From JAERML01 sp035687895 (GTDB lineage: Bacteria > Bacteroidota > Ignavibacteria > UBA10030 > UBA6906): 9,765 bases of DNA. The notes below the pieces were generated by a model. It saw only the letters and a program-made list of their open reading frames with translations. It was not told the origin of the DNA and searched no databases. Both the position numbers and the translations under genes were made by a program. The stretch is taken from positions 1-9,765 of the forward strand of contig DASRUE010000025.1 in NCBI GenBank assembly GCA_035687895.1, read 5' to 3'. This document shows, in pieces, positions 1 through 7,103 of this stretch (position 1 is its first letter; each line of letters opens with the position of its first letter).

Positions 1-1
1 T

Positions 2-319
2 TTCTCAGCCGCAGCCCAGAACATGCCTGGTACCGCAGCAGTGGTCAACGCGGTGTCAAAAGACAAGGCCGGGGTCGGTTATGGCGGAGCTGCGTACGGA
101 AAGGGGATTCGGGAATTGAAAGTCAAGAAGGACCCCGGAGCGGAAGCCCTTTCTCCAACTATGGAGAACATAAAGTCCGGCAAATACCCCATCAGTCGAT
201 TCCTCTATATGTACATTAAGGCCCGGCCAACCGGCGCATTGAAGAATTACATTGACTGGATCCTGAGTGACGAGGGACAGAAGATTGTCAACGAGGTAGG
301 CTACTTCCCCATACGATAG
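2..319 (+). CDS. pstS: Phosphate ABC transporter substrate-binding protein PstS, C-terminal part (5' truncated by window)
   Basis: The reading frame is open from base 2 to a TAG stop and gives 105 residues, about the last third of a PstS protein, so the true start lies before the window. PstS is the extracytoplasmic receptor that captures inorganic phosphate and hands it to the PstC/PstA channel. Visible family signatures are the GTAAVVNAVSKDKAGVGYGG stretch near the start of the fragment (PstS proteins usually have GTxxVxxxVxxxxGAIGYxG here) and the tail, where a YPISR-like segment precedes a helix ending in DEGQKIVNEVGYFPI, typical of the phosphate-binding PBP fold. The internal ATG at 23 is not a start, because homology continues upstream of it. 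pstC follows after 41 nt, consistent with one operon. Identity is firm because pstC, pstA and pstB follow in order. Confidence 0.92.
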   Translation, partial: FSAAAQNMPGTAAVVNAVSKDKAGVGYGGAAYGKGIRELKVKKDPGAEALSPTMENIKSGKYPISRFLYMYIKARPTGALKNYIDWILSDEGQKIVNEVGYFPIR

Positions 320-350
320 AATGGATTGATCGGGGCATATTATGAGCAAC

Positions 351-354
351 GAGG
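351..354 (+). promoter_or_regulatory. Ribosome binding site for the upstream pstC start
   Basis: GAGG lies 6 nt before the ATG at 361. A second, also strong site (AGGGGGA, 459-465) lies 6 nt before an in-frame ATG at 472, so the sequence alone does not settle which start is used. Confidence 0.4.
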
Positions 355-360
355 GACTCC

Positions 361-1548
361 ATGCGCAGCAGAGGAATTTCTGAGGACACCACTGTGGTGT
401 TGAAGCGCGAAACAGCAGAGGAGACGCTCGCAGAGAAGGGGACGACGCTTGCATCTCCAGGGGGAACTGTGATGCAACCCGGGCCGCGAAGGTTGATGAA
501 CAAGGCCGACCTGCGCAAGCGTTTCCGGCTGAATGAGTTTCTTGCAGAAAAGCTCATCACTTCGATTGCGTTCATTTCGCTTGCCACCATCGTGATGATC
601 TTCATCTTCGTCTTCCGTGAGGCTGCGCCGATCTTCTTCCAAGAGGAACCAGGGACGCAAACAATCGAGGCCCAGCCGAAGGAGGAACAAGAGACATACG
701 GAGAGGAATTCCTCGGCGATGTAAGTAAGAACCTCGATGCGGGGCAGGACCGATCGACCTCGGTAGAGACTGCCGGCGGAGAGGGTCATGCCTCTCTGGC
801 CAACCTGGTATCCACCGCATGGCAGCCGGTTTCGGCTGAGCCGAAGTACGGCATGGTCCCACTGATCGTCGGTTCAATCAAGGTGACGATGCTTGCGATC
901 CTGATTGCGGCGCCCGTGGCCATTCTTGCAGCGTTGTTCACCTCCTCCTTCGCCCCCAAATGGTCAAAGGAAGCATTAAAACCTGCCATTGAGATTCTCG
1001 CCGGATTCCCTTCTGTCGTGATAGGGTTCTTTGCGCTCGTCACGATGGCCACGTTGATGCAGGAATTCTTCGGGTACCAGTATCGGTTGAATGCGTTTGT
1101 CGGCGGTGTGGCAATGTCCCTTGCCGTCATTCCAATCATCTTCACCGTTTCCGAGGACGCCATTACGGCAATTCCGCGCTACATGACAGAGGCAAGCCTT
1201 GCCCTCGGAGCCACGAAATGGCAGACAGCACTTTTTGTCACGCTTCCGGCCGCGACCCCCGGCGTCTTTGCTGCAGTGCTGCTCGGGTTCGGGCGCGCGT
1301 TTGGCGAGACGATGATCGTCCTCATGGCAACAGGGAACGCAGCACTCGTGTCGGCTAGCTTGTTCGAGCCGGTGAGAACCATGTCCGCAACCATAGGCGC
1401 GGAGATGGCCGAGGTGGTCTTTGGCGACACGCATTACAACGTTCTCTTCATGCTTGGTTCAATCCTGTTCATTTTCACATTTGCACTGAACGCCTTGGCA
1501 GAGGTGTTCATCCGTCAACGGCTCCTCAAACGCTTCCGGGGGCTCTGA
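361..1548 (+). CDS. pstC: Phosphate ABC transporter permease PstC, with long N-terminal extension
   Basis: Inner-membrane permease that pairs with PstA to form the phosphate channel. At 395 residues it is longer than the usual 300-320. Residues 1-55 are hydrophilic, a first membrane helix spans about 64-86, and a charged, acidic, presumably extracytoplasmic stretch covers about 92-148. The conserved binding-protein-dependent permease domain (about 165-385) follows with several further helices. The coupling (EAA) loop that docks on PstB is at about 277-315 and includes EASLALGATKWQ and GFGRAFGET. The extra length lies in the N-terminal tail and the first loop. Starting at ATG 472 (358 residues) would remove most of the tail and has its own strong ribosome binding site. 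The gene sits 41 nt after pstS and 1 nt before pstA, so it is co-transcribed and probably translationally coupled. Family assignment is secure; the start is not. Confidence 0.95.
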   Translation: MRSRGISEDTTVVLKRETAEETLAEKGTTLASPGGTVMQPGPRRLMNKADLRKRFRLNEFLAEKLITSIAFISLATIVMIFIFVFREAAPIFFQEEPGTQTIEAQPKEEQETYGEEFLGDVSKNLDAGQDRSTSVETAGGEGHASLANLVSTAWQPVSAEPKYGMVPLIVGSIKVTMLAILIAAPVAILAALFTSSFAPKWSKEALKPAIEILAGFPSVVIGFFALVTMATLMQEFFGYQYRLNAFVGGVAMSLAVIPIIFTVSEDAITAIPRYMTEASLALGATKWQTALFVTLPAATPGVFAAVLLGFGRAFGETMIVLMATGNAALVSASLFEPVRTMSATIGAEMAEVVFGDTHYNVLFMLGSILFIFTFALNALAEVFIRQRLLKRFRGL

Positions 1549-1549
1549 G

Positions 1550-2455
1550 ATGAAGCTGCAAAGGAAATTGATCGGAACATCAGTTGTCTCGTTGACGGCC
1601 ATGGCCGCATTCTCGATCATCGCGATGGTGGTGTTCGTCATGTGGACCATCGTTGCCGGTGCGTGGGGAACCATCTCGTGGGAGTTTCTCTTTTCCCCTC
1701 CAACCGAGGGGATGACAGAGGGAGGGATTTTTCCTGCAATTGTGGGGACGGTCTTGCTTGTTGTGATCATGTCCGTTGCAGGCGTTCCGGTAGGCACGGT
1801 TACCGCTGTCTATCTCAGTGAGTATGCCAGCCAGCGGTCCTTGCTCGCACGGTCCATTCGCTTCGCGGTAAACACGCTGGCGGGAGTGCCGGCCATTGTG
1901 TTCGGACTCTTTGGCCTTGGATTCTTTGTGCAGTTTGTCGGATCCGGTATGGATAACCTGCTGACAGATGGAGTGGAGCTTCGTTGGGCCCAGCCGAATA
2001 TTCTCTGGGCGAGCATGACCATGGCTCTGCTCACGCTACCGGTCGTCATCGTTTCCGTTGAAGAAGCGATCAAGACGGTTCCGCAGGACCTCCGTGCCGC
2101 AAGCCTCGCGCTTGGCGCAACGAAGTGGCAGACGATTTGGAAAGTGGTTCTCCCGAATTCAATTACCGGAATTCTTACGGGAGGCATTCTCGCCGTAAGC
2201 AGAGGAGCTGGTGAGGTGGCACCGATCCTGTTCACAGGGGCGGCATATTTTCTTCCGCACCTCCCAACCAGCGTCTCTGACCAGTTCATGGAGCTCGGGT
2301 ACCACGTATACATCATGTCCACGCAGTCCACCAACGTGGATGCAACAAAGGGGATTCAGTACGCAACAACACTGGTGCTTCTCTTGCTGACATTTATGCT
2401 GAATTTTTCCGCCATCTTTCTCCGGTCGCGCATACGGGCGCTGAAAGCGCAATAG
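1550..2455 (+). CDS. pstA: Phosphate ABC transporter permease PstA
   Basis: Second membrane subunit of the phosphate transporter, 301 residues, the usual length. One helix is near residues 12-36, followed by SWEFLFSPP and EGGIFPAIVGT, both typical of PstA N-termini. The permease domain runs from about 62 to 292. The coupling loop at about 183-225 contains RAASLALGATKWQT, then VLPNSITGILTGGILAVSRG and the PstA-like GEVAPILFTGAAYF. The core ASLALGATKWQT is identical to that in PstC, reflecting the common ancestry of the two permeases and their symmetric docking on the PstB dimer. The ATG begins 1 nt after the pstC stop, so translation is probably coupled; pstB follows after 7 nt. No anomalies seen. 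Confidence 0.96.
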   Translation: MKLQRKLIGTSVVSLTAMAAFSIIAMVVFVMWTIVAGAWGTISWEFLFSPPTEGMTEGGIFPAIVGTVLLVVIMSVAGVPVGTVTAVYLSEYASQRSLLARSIRFAVNTLAGVPAIVFGLFGLGFFVQFVGSGMDNLLTDGVELRWAQPNILWASMTMALLTLPVVIVSVEEAIKTVPQDLRAASLALGATKWQTIWKVVLPNSITGILTGGILAVSRGAGEVAPILFTGAAYFLPHLPTSVSDQFMELGYHVYIMSTQSTNVDATKGIQYATTLVLLLLTFMLNFSAIFLRSRIRALKAQ

Positions 2456-2462
2456 GATTCGA

Positions 2463-3230
2463 ATGGGAATCGATCAAAACTTCAAAATACGAACAAGCGA
2501 CCTGAATCTGTTCTACGGCCAGAAACAAGCGCTGCGCAACATTAGCATAGACATTCGGCCGCACCAAGTGACCGCTTTAATCGGTCCATCCGGCTGCGGG
2601 AAGTCCACGTACCTCCGAAGCCTGAACCGAATGAATGACCTCATCGATGGCGTAAGTATCACCGGGAAGGTTGTGATCGATGAAGTGGACATCTATGATC
2701 GGCATGTGGACGTGGTGGAATTGCGGAAACGCGTGGGGATGATCTTTCAGAAGTCAAACCCGTTCCCCAAGTCCATCTACGACAACGTTGCCTACGGTCC
2801 CCGAATTAATGGTGTCCGGGAGAAGGCCAAACTGGATGAGATTGTTGAAACCAGTCTCAAGCGCTCGGCGATCTGGGAGGAAGTGAAGGACGATCTGAAG
2901 AAGAGTGCCCTTGCTCTTTCTGGCGGCCAACAGCAGCGATTGTGCATCGCCCGCGCATTGGCAGTGGATCCCGAGGTGCTCCTCATGGACGAGCCTGCAA
3001 GCGCTCTGGACCCGATTGCCACCGCCAAGATCGAAGAATTGATCTATGAGCTGAAAGAGAACTATACGATCGTCATCGTCACCCACAACATGCAGCAAGC
3101 GGCACGGGTCAGCGACTATACCGCATTCTTCTATCTGGGGCAGTTGATCGAGTACGGGGAGACAAAGAAGATGTTCACCACGCCAGAAAAGAAACAAACG
3201 GAAGAGTATATTACCGGCCGGTTCGGCTAG
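2463..3230 (+). CDS. pstB: Phosphate ABC transporter ATP-binding protein PstB
   Basis: Cytoplasmic ATPase that powers phosphate import through PstC/PstA; 255 residues, normal for PstB. All ABC motifs are intact: Walker A GPSGCGKST at 41-49, Q-loop glutamine Q96 in IFQKSNPFP, signature LSGGQQQR at 152-159, Walker B EVLLMDEPASALDP at 171-184 with catalytic E177, and switch histidine H208 in VTHNM. PstB-specific traits are LRSLNRMNDL after Walker A, QKSNPFPKSIYDNVAYGPR after the Q-loop, and the C-terminal TEEYITGRFG. The ATG has an AGGA ribosome binding site at 2454-2457, overlapping the end of pstA. phoU follows after a 58-nt gap with no obvious terminator, so read-through into phoU is expected. 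Confidence 0.98.
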   Translation: MGIDQNFKIRTSDLNLFYGQKQALRNISIDIRPHQVTALIGPSGCGKSTYLRSLNRMNDLIDGVSITGKVVIDEVDIYDRHVDVVELRKRVGMIFQKSNPFPKSIYDNVAYGPRINGVREKAKLDEIVETSLKRSAIWEEVKDDLKKSALALSGGQQQRLCIARALAVDPEVLLMDEPASALDPIATAKIEELIYELKENYTIVIVTHNMQQAARVSDYTAFFYLGQLIEYGETKKMFTTPEKKQTEEYITGRFG

Positions 3231-3288
3231 GTTCGTTCACGCGAAGGATTTGTTCTTTTTCTGTTCAGAGTTCACTAACACACACGCC

Positions 3289-3963
3289 ATGGTTCGCCAT
3301 TTCGAACAAGAGCTTGACGACCTGAAAACCAACCTCATTAAGATGGGGAGTCTGGTGGACGAACAGATCGATGCGGCCTGCGAAGCGCTGTTCGGAGCAC
3401 ATGTGGAGGTTGCCCGGCATGTGATCGCACTGGACCGCCGTGTGGACGAGTTCGACACCTTGATCGACAAGGAATGCCAGAGGATCTTCGCCCTCGCACA
3501 ACCAGTTGCCATCGACCTCCGCCTGCTCATGTCGGCGCTCAAGATCAACAACGAGTTGGAAAGGATCGGGGACATTGCCGTGAACATTGCCGAGCGCGTC
3601 GATCCACTTGTGCCCTTCAACGAGTTCCTTCGGACCACCCGGCTGCACGAGATGGCCTCCATCGCGCGGATCATGGTTCGCGACAGCCTGGATGCATTCA
3701 TCCACAACAACCCTGGTCTTGCCACCCGTGTGCTGGAAAGCGACGACGTGGTAGACAACCTCGATCGCCACATCTTCCGTCAGCTCGTTCTCGAAATGCA
3801 GAGCAACCCTCCCAATGTTGTTCCCGCGTCGCACATCATGATTCTCTCCCGCCATGTCGAACGGCTTGCCGACCATGCCACAAATATTGCCGAGGATGTA
3901 ATCTTCCTCGTTGATGCCAGGATCGTCAAGCACAATGCCTTTGAGGAGGATCGGACCGTGTGA
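3289..3963 (+). CDS. phoU: Phosphate signalling regulator PhoU, first copy
   Basis: PhoU couples the phosphate transporter to the Pho two-component system, restraining signalling and uptake when phosphate is plentiful. The protein has 224 residues and is nearly all helical, with two three-helix-bundle repeats. Each repeat holds the metal-binding ExxxD signature: KINNELERIGDIAVNIAE at 85-102 (E91, D95) and SRHVERLADHATNIAED at 187-203 (E191, D195). I chose ATG 3289 because the family starts with a segment like MVRHFEQEL and the downstream paralogue begins the same way at the same length. A TTG at 3250 would add 13 unconserved residues and has its AGG-rich site too close. No strong Shine-Dalgarno precedes ATG 3289. 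It follows pstB in the usual pst-phoU order. Confidence 0.93.
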   Translation: MVRHFEQELDDLKTNLIKMGSLVDEQIDAACEALFGAHVEVARHVIALDRRVDEFDTLIDKECQRIFALAQPVAIDLRLLMSALKINNELERIGDIAVNIAERVDPLVPFNEFLRTTRLHEMASIARIMVRDSLDAFIHNNPGLATRVLESDDVVDNLDRHIFRQLVLEMQSNPPNVVPASHIMILSRHVERLADHATNIAEDVIFLVDARIVKHNAFEEDRTV

Positions 3964-3978
3964 AGCGCTCCTTTGAAG

Positions 3979-4011
3979 TTGCAGTTTCCCTTGAGATTCA
4001 TTATGTTTTCG
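3979..4011 (+). promoter_or_regulatory. Candidate promoter for the second phoU (Bacteroidota-like)
   Basis: TTG at 3979-3981 is followed after exactly 20 nt by TATGTTTTCG at 4002-4011. The same TTG-N20-TAT layout occurs in two other gaps of this window (4768-4798 and 9709-9741). It resembles the known Bacteroidota pattern of TTTG, about 19 nt, TAnnTTTG. A transcript would start near 4018, about 30 nt before ATG 4047, which supports that start for the second phoU. This is an inference from pattern and position. Confidence 0.45.
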
Positions 4012-4046
4012 GAGCGCTGTTGATCTTTCACACATTGGGAAATGCC

Positions 4047-4721
4047 ATGCAACGCCATTTTGTGCAAGAGCTGGAGATGCTCAAAACGAATATCATCAAG
4101 ATGGGGAGCCTGGCTGAGCAGGCGATCGCCGAGGCTATTCGAGCGTTGCTCGAACGACGAAAGGACGTTGCCCGCCAGGTGCTTGCACAGGATCAGCAAA
4201 TCAATTCCTTTGAGATCACCATCGACGACCAGGTCGTGGATCTGCTCGCGCTTCAACAGCCGGTAGCGACCGACCTCCGGTTCATCCTTGCTGCCTCCAA
4301 GATCAACAACGACCTCGAGCGTATTGGCGACCACGCGGTGAACATCGCAGAGTCCGCAATTCAATTCACGGACCTTCCGGAGGTGGAGCCGGTGGTCGAC
4401 ATTCCCCAGATGGCCCAGATTACCAAAGGAATGCTTCGTGATGCGATCGATGGGTTCATTCACACCAATGCGACGATCTGTCGTGCCGTCCTCCGGAATG
4501 ACGACATCATTGATGATCTCAACAAGAAGGTGGTGCGGGAGCTTGTTGCCTGCATGCGCCAGAGCCCCGGCACCATCGAACAATCGTTGGAACTCATCCG
4601 CGTCAGCCGCAACCTGGAGCGTGTCGCGGATCTTGCGACCAACATTGCTGAAGAAGTGATCTTCATGGCGGAAGCACGCGTTGTGAAGCACCATCTCGGT
4701 GAACAGAGCACAGGCTCCTGA
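4047..4721 (+). CDS. phoU: Phosphate signalling regulator PhoU, second copy
   Basis: A second complete PhoU of 224 residues, the same length as the first copy and alignable with it end to end without gaps at about 45% identity (roughly 100 of 224 by eye). Both ExxxD metal-binding motifs are kept: KINNDLERIGDHAVNIAE at 85-102 and SRNLERVADLATNIAEE at 187-203. ATG 4047 has GGGA at 4037-4040 upstream and matches the family N-terminus (MQRHFVQELEML). A GTG at 3960, overlapping the first phoU stop, would add 29 residues unlike PhoU and would span a likely promoter, so I rejected it. The 83-nt gap and putative promoter suggest that this copy can be expressed apart from the pst operon. Whether the copies act together or on different partners cannot be read from sequence. 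Confidence 0.93.
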   Translation: MQRHFVQELEMLKTNIIKMGSLAEQAIAEAIRALLERRKDVARQVLAQDQQINSFEITIDDQVVDLLALQQPVATDLRFILAASKINNDLERIGDHAVNIAESAIQFTDLPEVEPVVDIPQMAQITKGMLRDAIDGFIHTNATICRAVLRNDDIIDDLNKKVVRELVACMRQSPGTIEQSLELIRVSRNLERVADLATNIAEEVIFMAEARVVKHHLGEQSTGS

Positions 4722-4881
4722 CAATCGGTGCCATATTTCCCGCTAGTCAATTATTCTCTCCCCCGCGTTGCATCGCACCTTCAAAAGACGTATCTTCGTT
4801 CTGGATTCGCCAATTTCACGGCGTTTCACACGAGGCTACTGATTTCATCCCGTCTCCCGATCAAGGTAAACAACTGAGAAC
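4722..4881. other. Intergenic region between phoU and the CopD-like gene
   Basis: These 160 bases separate the phosphate operon from the parAB cluster. Apart from the promoter-like element at 4768-4798, I see no convincing content. The only inverted repeat noticed, CGCC/GGCG near 4808-4823, is just 4 bp with no T-tract, so no terminator is called. Confidence 0.6.
4768..4798 (+). promoter_or_regulatory. Candidate promoter for the CopD-like/parAB cluster
   Basis: TTG at 4768-4770, then exactly 20 nt, then TATCTTCG at 4791-4798. That matches seven of eight positions of TAnnTTTG, counting the two free positions. Predicted transcription start is near 4804, leaving a leader of about 78 nt before ATG 4882. 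The element lies in the longest gap of the window, where a new transcription unit is expected. Assigned by pattern only. Confidence 0.45.
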
Positions 4882-5361
4882 ATGGATTTCCTCCTATGGT
4901 CAGTTCGGAGCGTTCACGTATTCTCTGTTGTGGTCTGGCTGGGTGGGCTGATGTACCAGGGCGTTGTGATGTTACCGGTTGCGAAAGCCGAACAGAAGGA
5001 AATGGGCGCACAAACTCTCCACTCCTTGCGACGGTTTGTGCCGTTCGTCTGGATGTGCGTCTGGACGGTTCTCGTCACAGGTATCGGACTGATGCTCTTC
5101 AGTCCGCGGTATATCATTGGTGAATTCGATGATCCCTGGTCGGTACTTCTCGGCCTAAAGCAGTTGACGTTTGTGTTGATGGTATTCTTCTCTTTTGGCT
5201 ATGCAAGGATGCTCAGCAGATGTACGGAAATAGTCACCGCCGCAAAGCCGGGAACATCGCCTGACAACCCCGCACCATACTACCAGCGGATGTTGCAGTT
5301 CGGAAGAATCAATATTGCCCTGGGCATCGGTGCCCTCTTACTGGCCTCGGGCCTCCATTAG
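4882..5361 (+). CDS. Small four-helix membrane protein, CopD-like
   Basis: A 159-residue hydrophobic protein with four predicted membrane helices, at about residues 8-32, 52-73, 86-107 and 139-157. The first helix carries RSVHVFSVVVWLGGLMYQ, which resembles the H-x-x-x-x-x-VWLGG pattern of the CopD/copper-resistance membrane domain and of related small membrane proteins. H12 could bind metal or haem, but no further histidine lies in a helix, so copper transport should not be assumed. Residues 115-135 form a polar loop with SPDNPAPYY. There is no clear Shine-Dalgarno at ATG 4882. Its stop at 5359-5361 overlaps the ribosome binding site of parA, so it is probably co-transcribed and translationally linked with parA, although no functional link is known. 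The family call is moderate; function is unassigned. Confidence 0.7.
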   Translation: MDFLLWSVRSVHVFSVVVWLGGLMYQGVVMLPVAKAEQKEMGAQTLHSLRRFVPFVWMCVWTVLVTGIGLMLFSPRYIIGEFDDPWSVLLGLKQLTFVLMVFFSFGYARMLSRCTEIVTAAKPGTSPDNPAPYYQRMLQFGRINIALGIGALLLASGLH

Positions 5362-5367
5362 GAAGGA
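5360..5367 (+). promoter_or_regulatory. Strong ribosome binding site for the TTG start of parA
   Basis: AGGAAGGA ends 6 nt before TTG 5374 and overlaps the stop codon of the CopD-like gene. It supports initiation at the rare start codon and suggests coupling with the gene upstream. Confidence 0.7.
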
Positions 5368-5373
5368 AGACCG

Positions 5374-6156
5374 TTGGGAAAGATTATCACAATAGCGAAC
5401 CAGAAAGGTGGTGTGGGGAAAACCACCACCGCTGTCAACCTCGCTGCCTGCATCGCCGCGGCAGAGAGGAAGACCTTGCTCGTCGATACCGACCCTCAAT
5501 CAAATGCCACGAGCGGTGTTGGACTGGACCGAGCGCAGGAAGGGCGGAGCGCGTACGAAGTACTCGTTGGCGGCATTGAAGCCGGGTCTGCGATTCAGAG
5601 TACAAACATGCCATTCCTTTCCGTGATCCCTTCGCATATCAATCTCGTTGGAGCTGAAGTCGAGCTGGTGGAATTGGAGAACCGCGAACGCCGTATGAGG
5701 GACGCACTTGAGCCGATCCGCAACGACTTTGACTTCATCTTTGTTGACTGTCCGCCTTCGCTAGGTCTGATCACACTCAACGCCCTCAATGCCGCTGATT
5801 CGGTTCTCATTCCCGTCCAGTGTGAGTACTACGCGCTTGAAGGTCTCGGCCAGCTTCTCAACACCATCAACATGGTGAAGAAACAGATGAACGAACAGCT
5901 TGAGATCGAGGGGGTGCTCCTGACGATGTTCGACAGCCGGCTCAGGCTTTCGAACCAGATTGTGGATGAGGTGAGGAAGTATTTTGGGGAGAAGGTATAT
6001 AAGACGGTCGTGACGAGAAACGTCCGTCTGAGCGAAGCCCCGAGTTTCGGGAAGCCGATTATTCTATATGATGCCATGTCGTCCGGGACACGGAACTACA
6101 TGGAGCTGGCACAGGAGTTTCTCAGCAATAACAACCAGCACGTGGCAACGGTGTAA
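5374..6156 (+). CDS. parA: Chromosome partitioning ATPase ParA (Soj)
   Basis: Walker-type ATPase that works with ParB on parS sites to move replication origins apart and load SMC. At 260 residues it has the size of chromosomal Soj-type ParA, without the extra N-terminal DNA-binding domain of many plasmid ParAs. Motifs seen: deviant Walker A KGGVGKTTT at 11-19 with signature lysine K11 and K16, the switch region DTDPQSNAT at 38-46, Walker B FIFVDCPPSLG at 121-131, and the family blocks IPVQCEYYALEGL at 146-158 and VRLSEAPSFGKPI at 217-229. The TTG start is backed by the AGGAAGGA site and by the N-terminus MGKIITIANQ, which is exactly where the family begins. parB follows within 20 nt. No sign of plasmid origin: there is no rep gene and the neighbours are housekeeping genes. 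Confidence 0.97.
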   Translation: MGKIITIANQKGGVGKTTTAVNLAACIAAAERKTLLVDTDPQSNATSGVGLDRAQEGRSAYEVLVGGIEAGSAIQSTNMPFLSVIPSHINLVGAEVELVELENRERRMRDALEPIRNDFDFIFVDCPPSLGLITLNALNAADSVLIPVQCEYYALEGLGQLLNTINMVKKQMNEQLEIEGVLLTMFDSRLRLSNQIVDEVRKYFGEKVYKTVVTRNVRLSEAPSFGKPIILYDAMSSGTRNYMELAQEFLSNNNQHVATV

Positions 6157-6173
6157 GCATGGGAGAACATGAC

Positions 6174-7091
6174 ATGTCGAAAACAAAACCGGTTCTTGGC
6201 CGAGGACTTGCGTCTTTGATTCCCCGGCCCCTCAGCACGTCGTCAGCACCCATGCCCGCCGGAGGGAGGGATGACGGTACAACCGACCGCATCATCGCAA
6301 ACATCGACATCGACAAGATCCAGATGAATCCCTACCAGCCGCGTGCGGAGTTCGAGCCCGTTGCTCTCGACGAGTTAAGGGCTTCCATTCAGGAAAAAGG
6401 GATCATCCAGCCGATCACCGTGCGAAGGATCGAATCCGGTTACCAACTCATCTCGGGCGAGCGTCGTGTGCGGGCTGCACGCGATGCTGGTCTCGCGCAG
6501 GTCCCTGCCTACATCATGCGGGTGGAGACGAAGGAAGAGATGCTCGAGCTCGCGTTGATTGAAAACCTCCAACGGGAACACCTCAATCCCATCGAGATTG
6601 CCATCTCCTACAAGCGCCTCATCGATGAGTGCAGCATCACGCAGGAGCAGGTGTCACAAAAGGTTGGAAAGGATCGCTCAACGGTCACCAATTTCCTCCG
6701 CCTTCTCAAGCTCCCGGATGTGATCCAGAGTTCGGTACGGAAGGGAGAGCTCAGCACCGGCCATGCACGTGCACTTATTGCCGTGGAAGATCCTGTCAAG
6801 CAGATGAATATTTTCACGAAGGTCGTGAGCAAGGGGTTGTCAGTGCGTGACGTGGAACGGCTCGTGAGAGACTATGGAAGAAAGAAGGTGCGCCGCGCAA
6901 GGACCATAAGTTCTGCCACAGACATGACGTCCAGCTCCATCTCCAGCGTGGAAGAGAAGATGCGTCAGGCATTGGGAACGAAAGTGCAGGTCAAAAATAT
7001 GCAGGATGGAAAGGGAGAGATCGTCATTGAATACTATTCCGCGGACGACCTTGAACGTTTGATTGACGTGATGACTTCCAACACTCACTAA
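6174..7091 (+). CDS. parB: Chromosome partitioning protein ParB (Spo0J), CTP-dependent DNA clamp
   Basis: ParB binds parS, hydrolyses CTP to form a sliding clamp, and stimulates ParA. The protein has 305 residues. Seen in order: an N-terminal LGRGLASLIP at about 8-17, the short basic ParA-contacting tail typical of the family; a ParB/Srx CTP-binding domain with MNPYQPR at 51-57, GERRVRAA at 95-102 and ENLQREHLNPIE at 130-141; a helix-turn-helix around 155-180 (TQEQVSQKVGKDRSTVTNFLRLL); and a C-terminal dimerisation domain from about 260. I chose ATG 6174 because GGGAG at 6161-6165 lies 8 nt upstream. An in-frame ATG at 6159 has no ribosome binding site and would add five residues. The gene lies 17 nt after parA. 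I found no canonical parS by eye. Confidence 0.96.
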   Translation: MSKTKPVLGRGLASLIPRPLSTSSAPMPAGGRDDGTTDRIIANIDIDKIQMNPYQPRAEFEPVALDELRASIQEKGIIQPITVRRIESGYQLISGERRVRAARDAGLAQVPAYIMRVETKEEMLELALIENLQREHLNPIEIAISYKRLIDECSITQEQVSQKVGKDRSTVTNFLRLLKLPDVIQSSVRKGELSTGHARALIAVEDPVKQMNIFTKVVSKGLSVRDVERLVRDYGRKKVRRARTISSATDMTSSSISSVEEKMRQALGTKVQVKNMQDGKGEIVIEYYSADDLERLIDVMTSNTH

Positions 7092-7103
7092 CGCGCTCAC
7101 CTT

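Noticed and set aside
342..392. ATG at 342 as an alternative start for pstC
   Set aside because: It is in a different frame from pstC and reaches a stop after 13 codons.
3960..4046. GTG at 3960, overlapping the first phoU stop, as the start of the second phoU
   Set aside because: The added 29 residues do not resemble PhoU, the family N-terminus and a ribosome binding site sit at ATG 4047, and the region contains a promoter-like element.
3265..4724. Long minus-strand open frames across the phoU genes and elsewhere
   Set aside because: They are antisense shadows of plus-strand genes with clear family motifs; their translations show no recognisable domain.
6139..6144. CACGTG near the 3' end of parA as a possible parS core
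   Set aside because: The bases on either side do not form the parS inverted repeat.
6764..6773. Palindrome TGCACGTGCA inside parB, with the CACGTG core also found in the parS consensus
   Set aside because: The flanks do not match the TGTTTCACGTGAAACA parS consensus, and a 10-bp palindrome in coding sequence can easily arise by chance.
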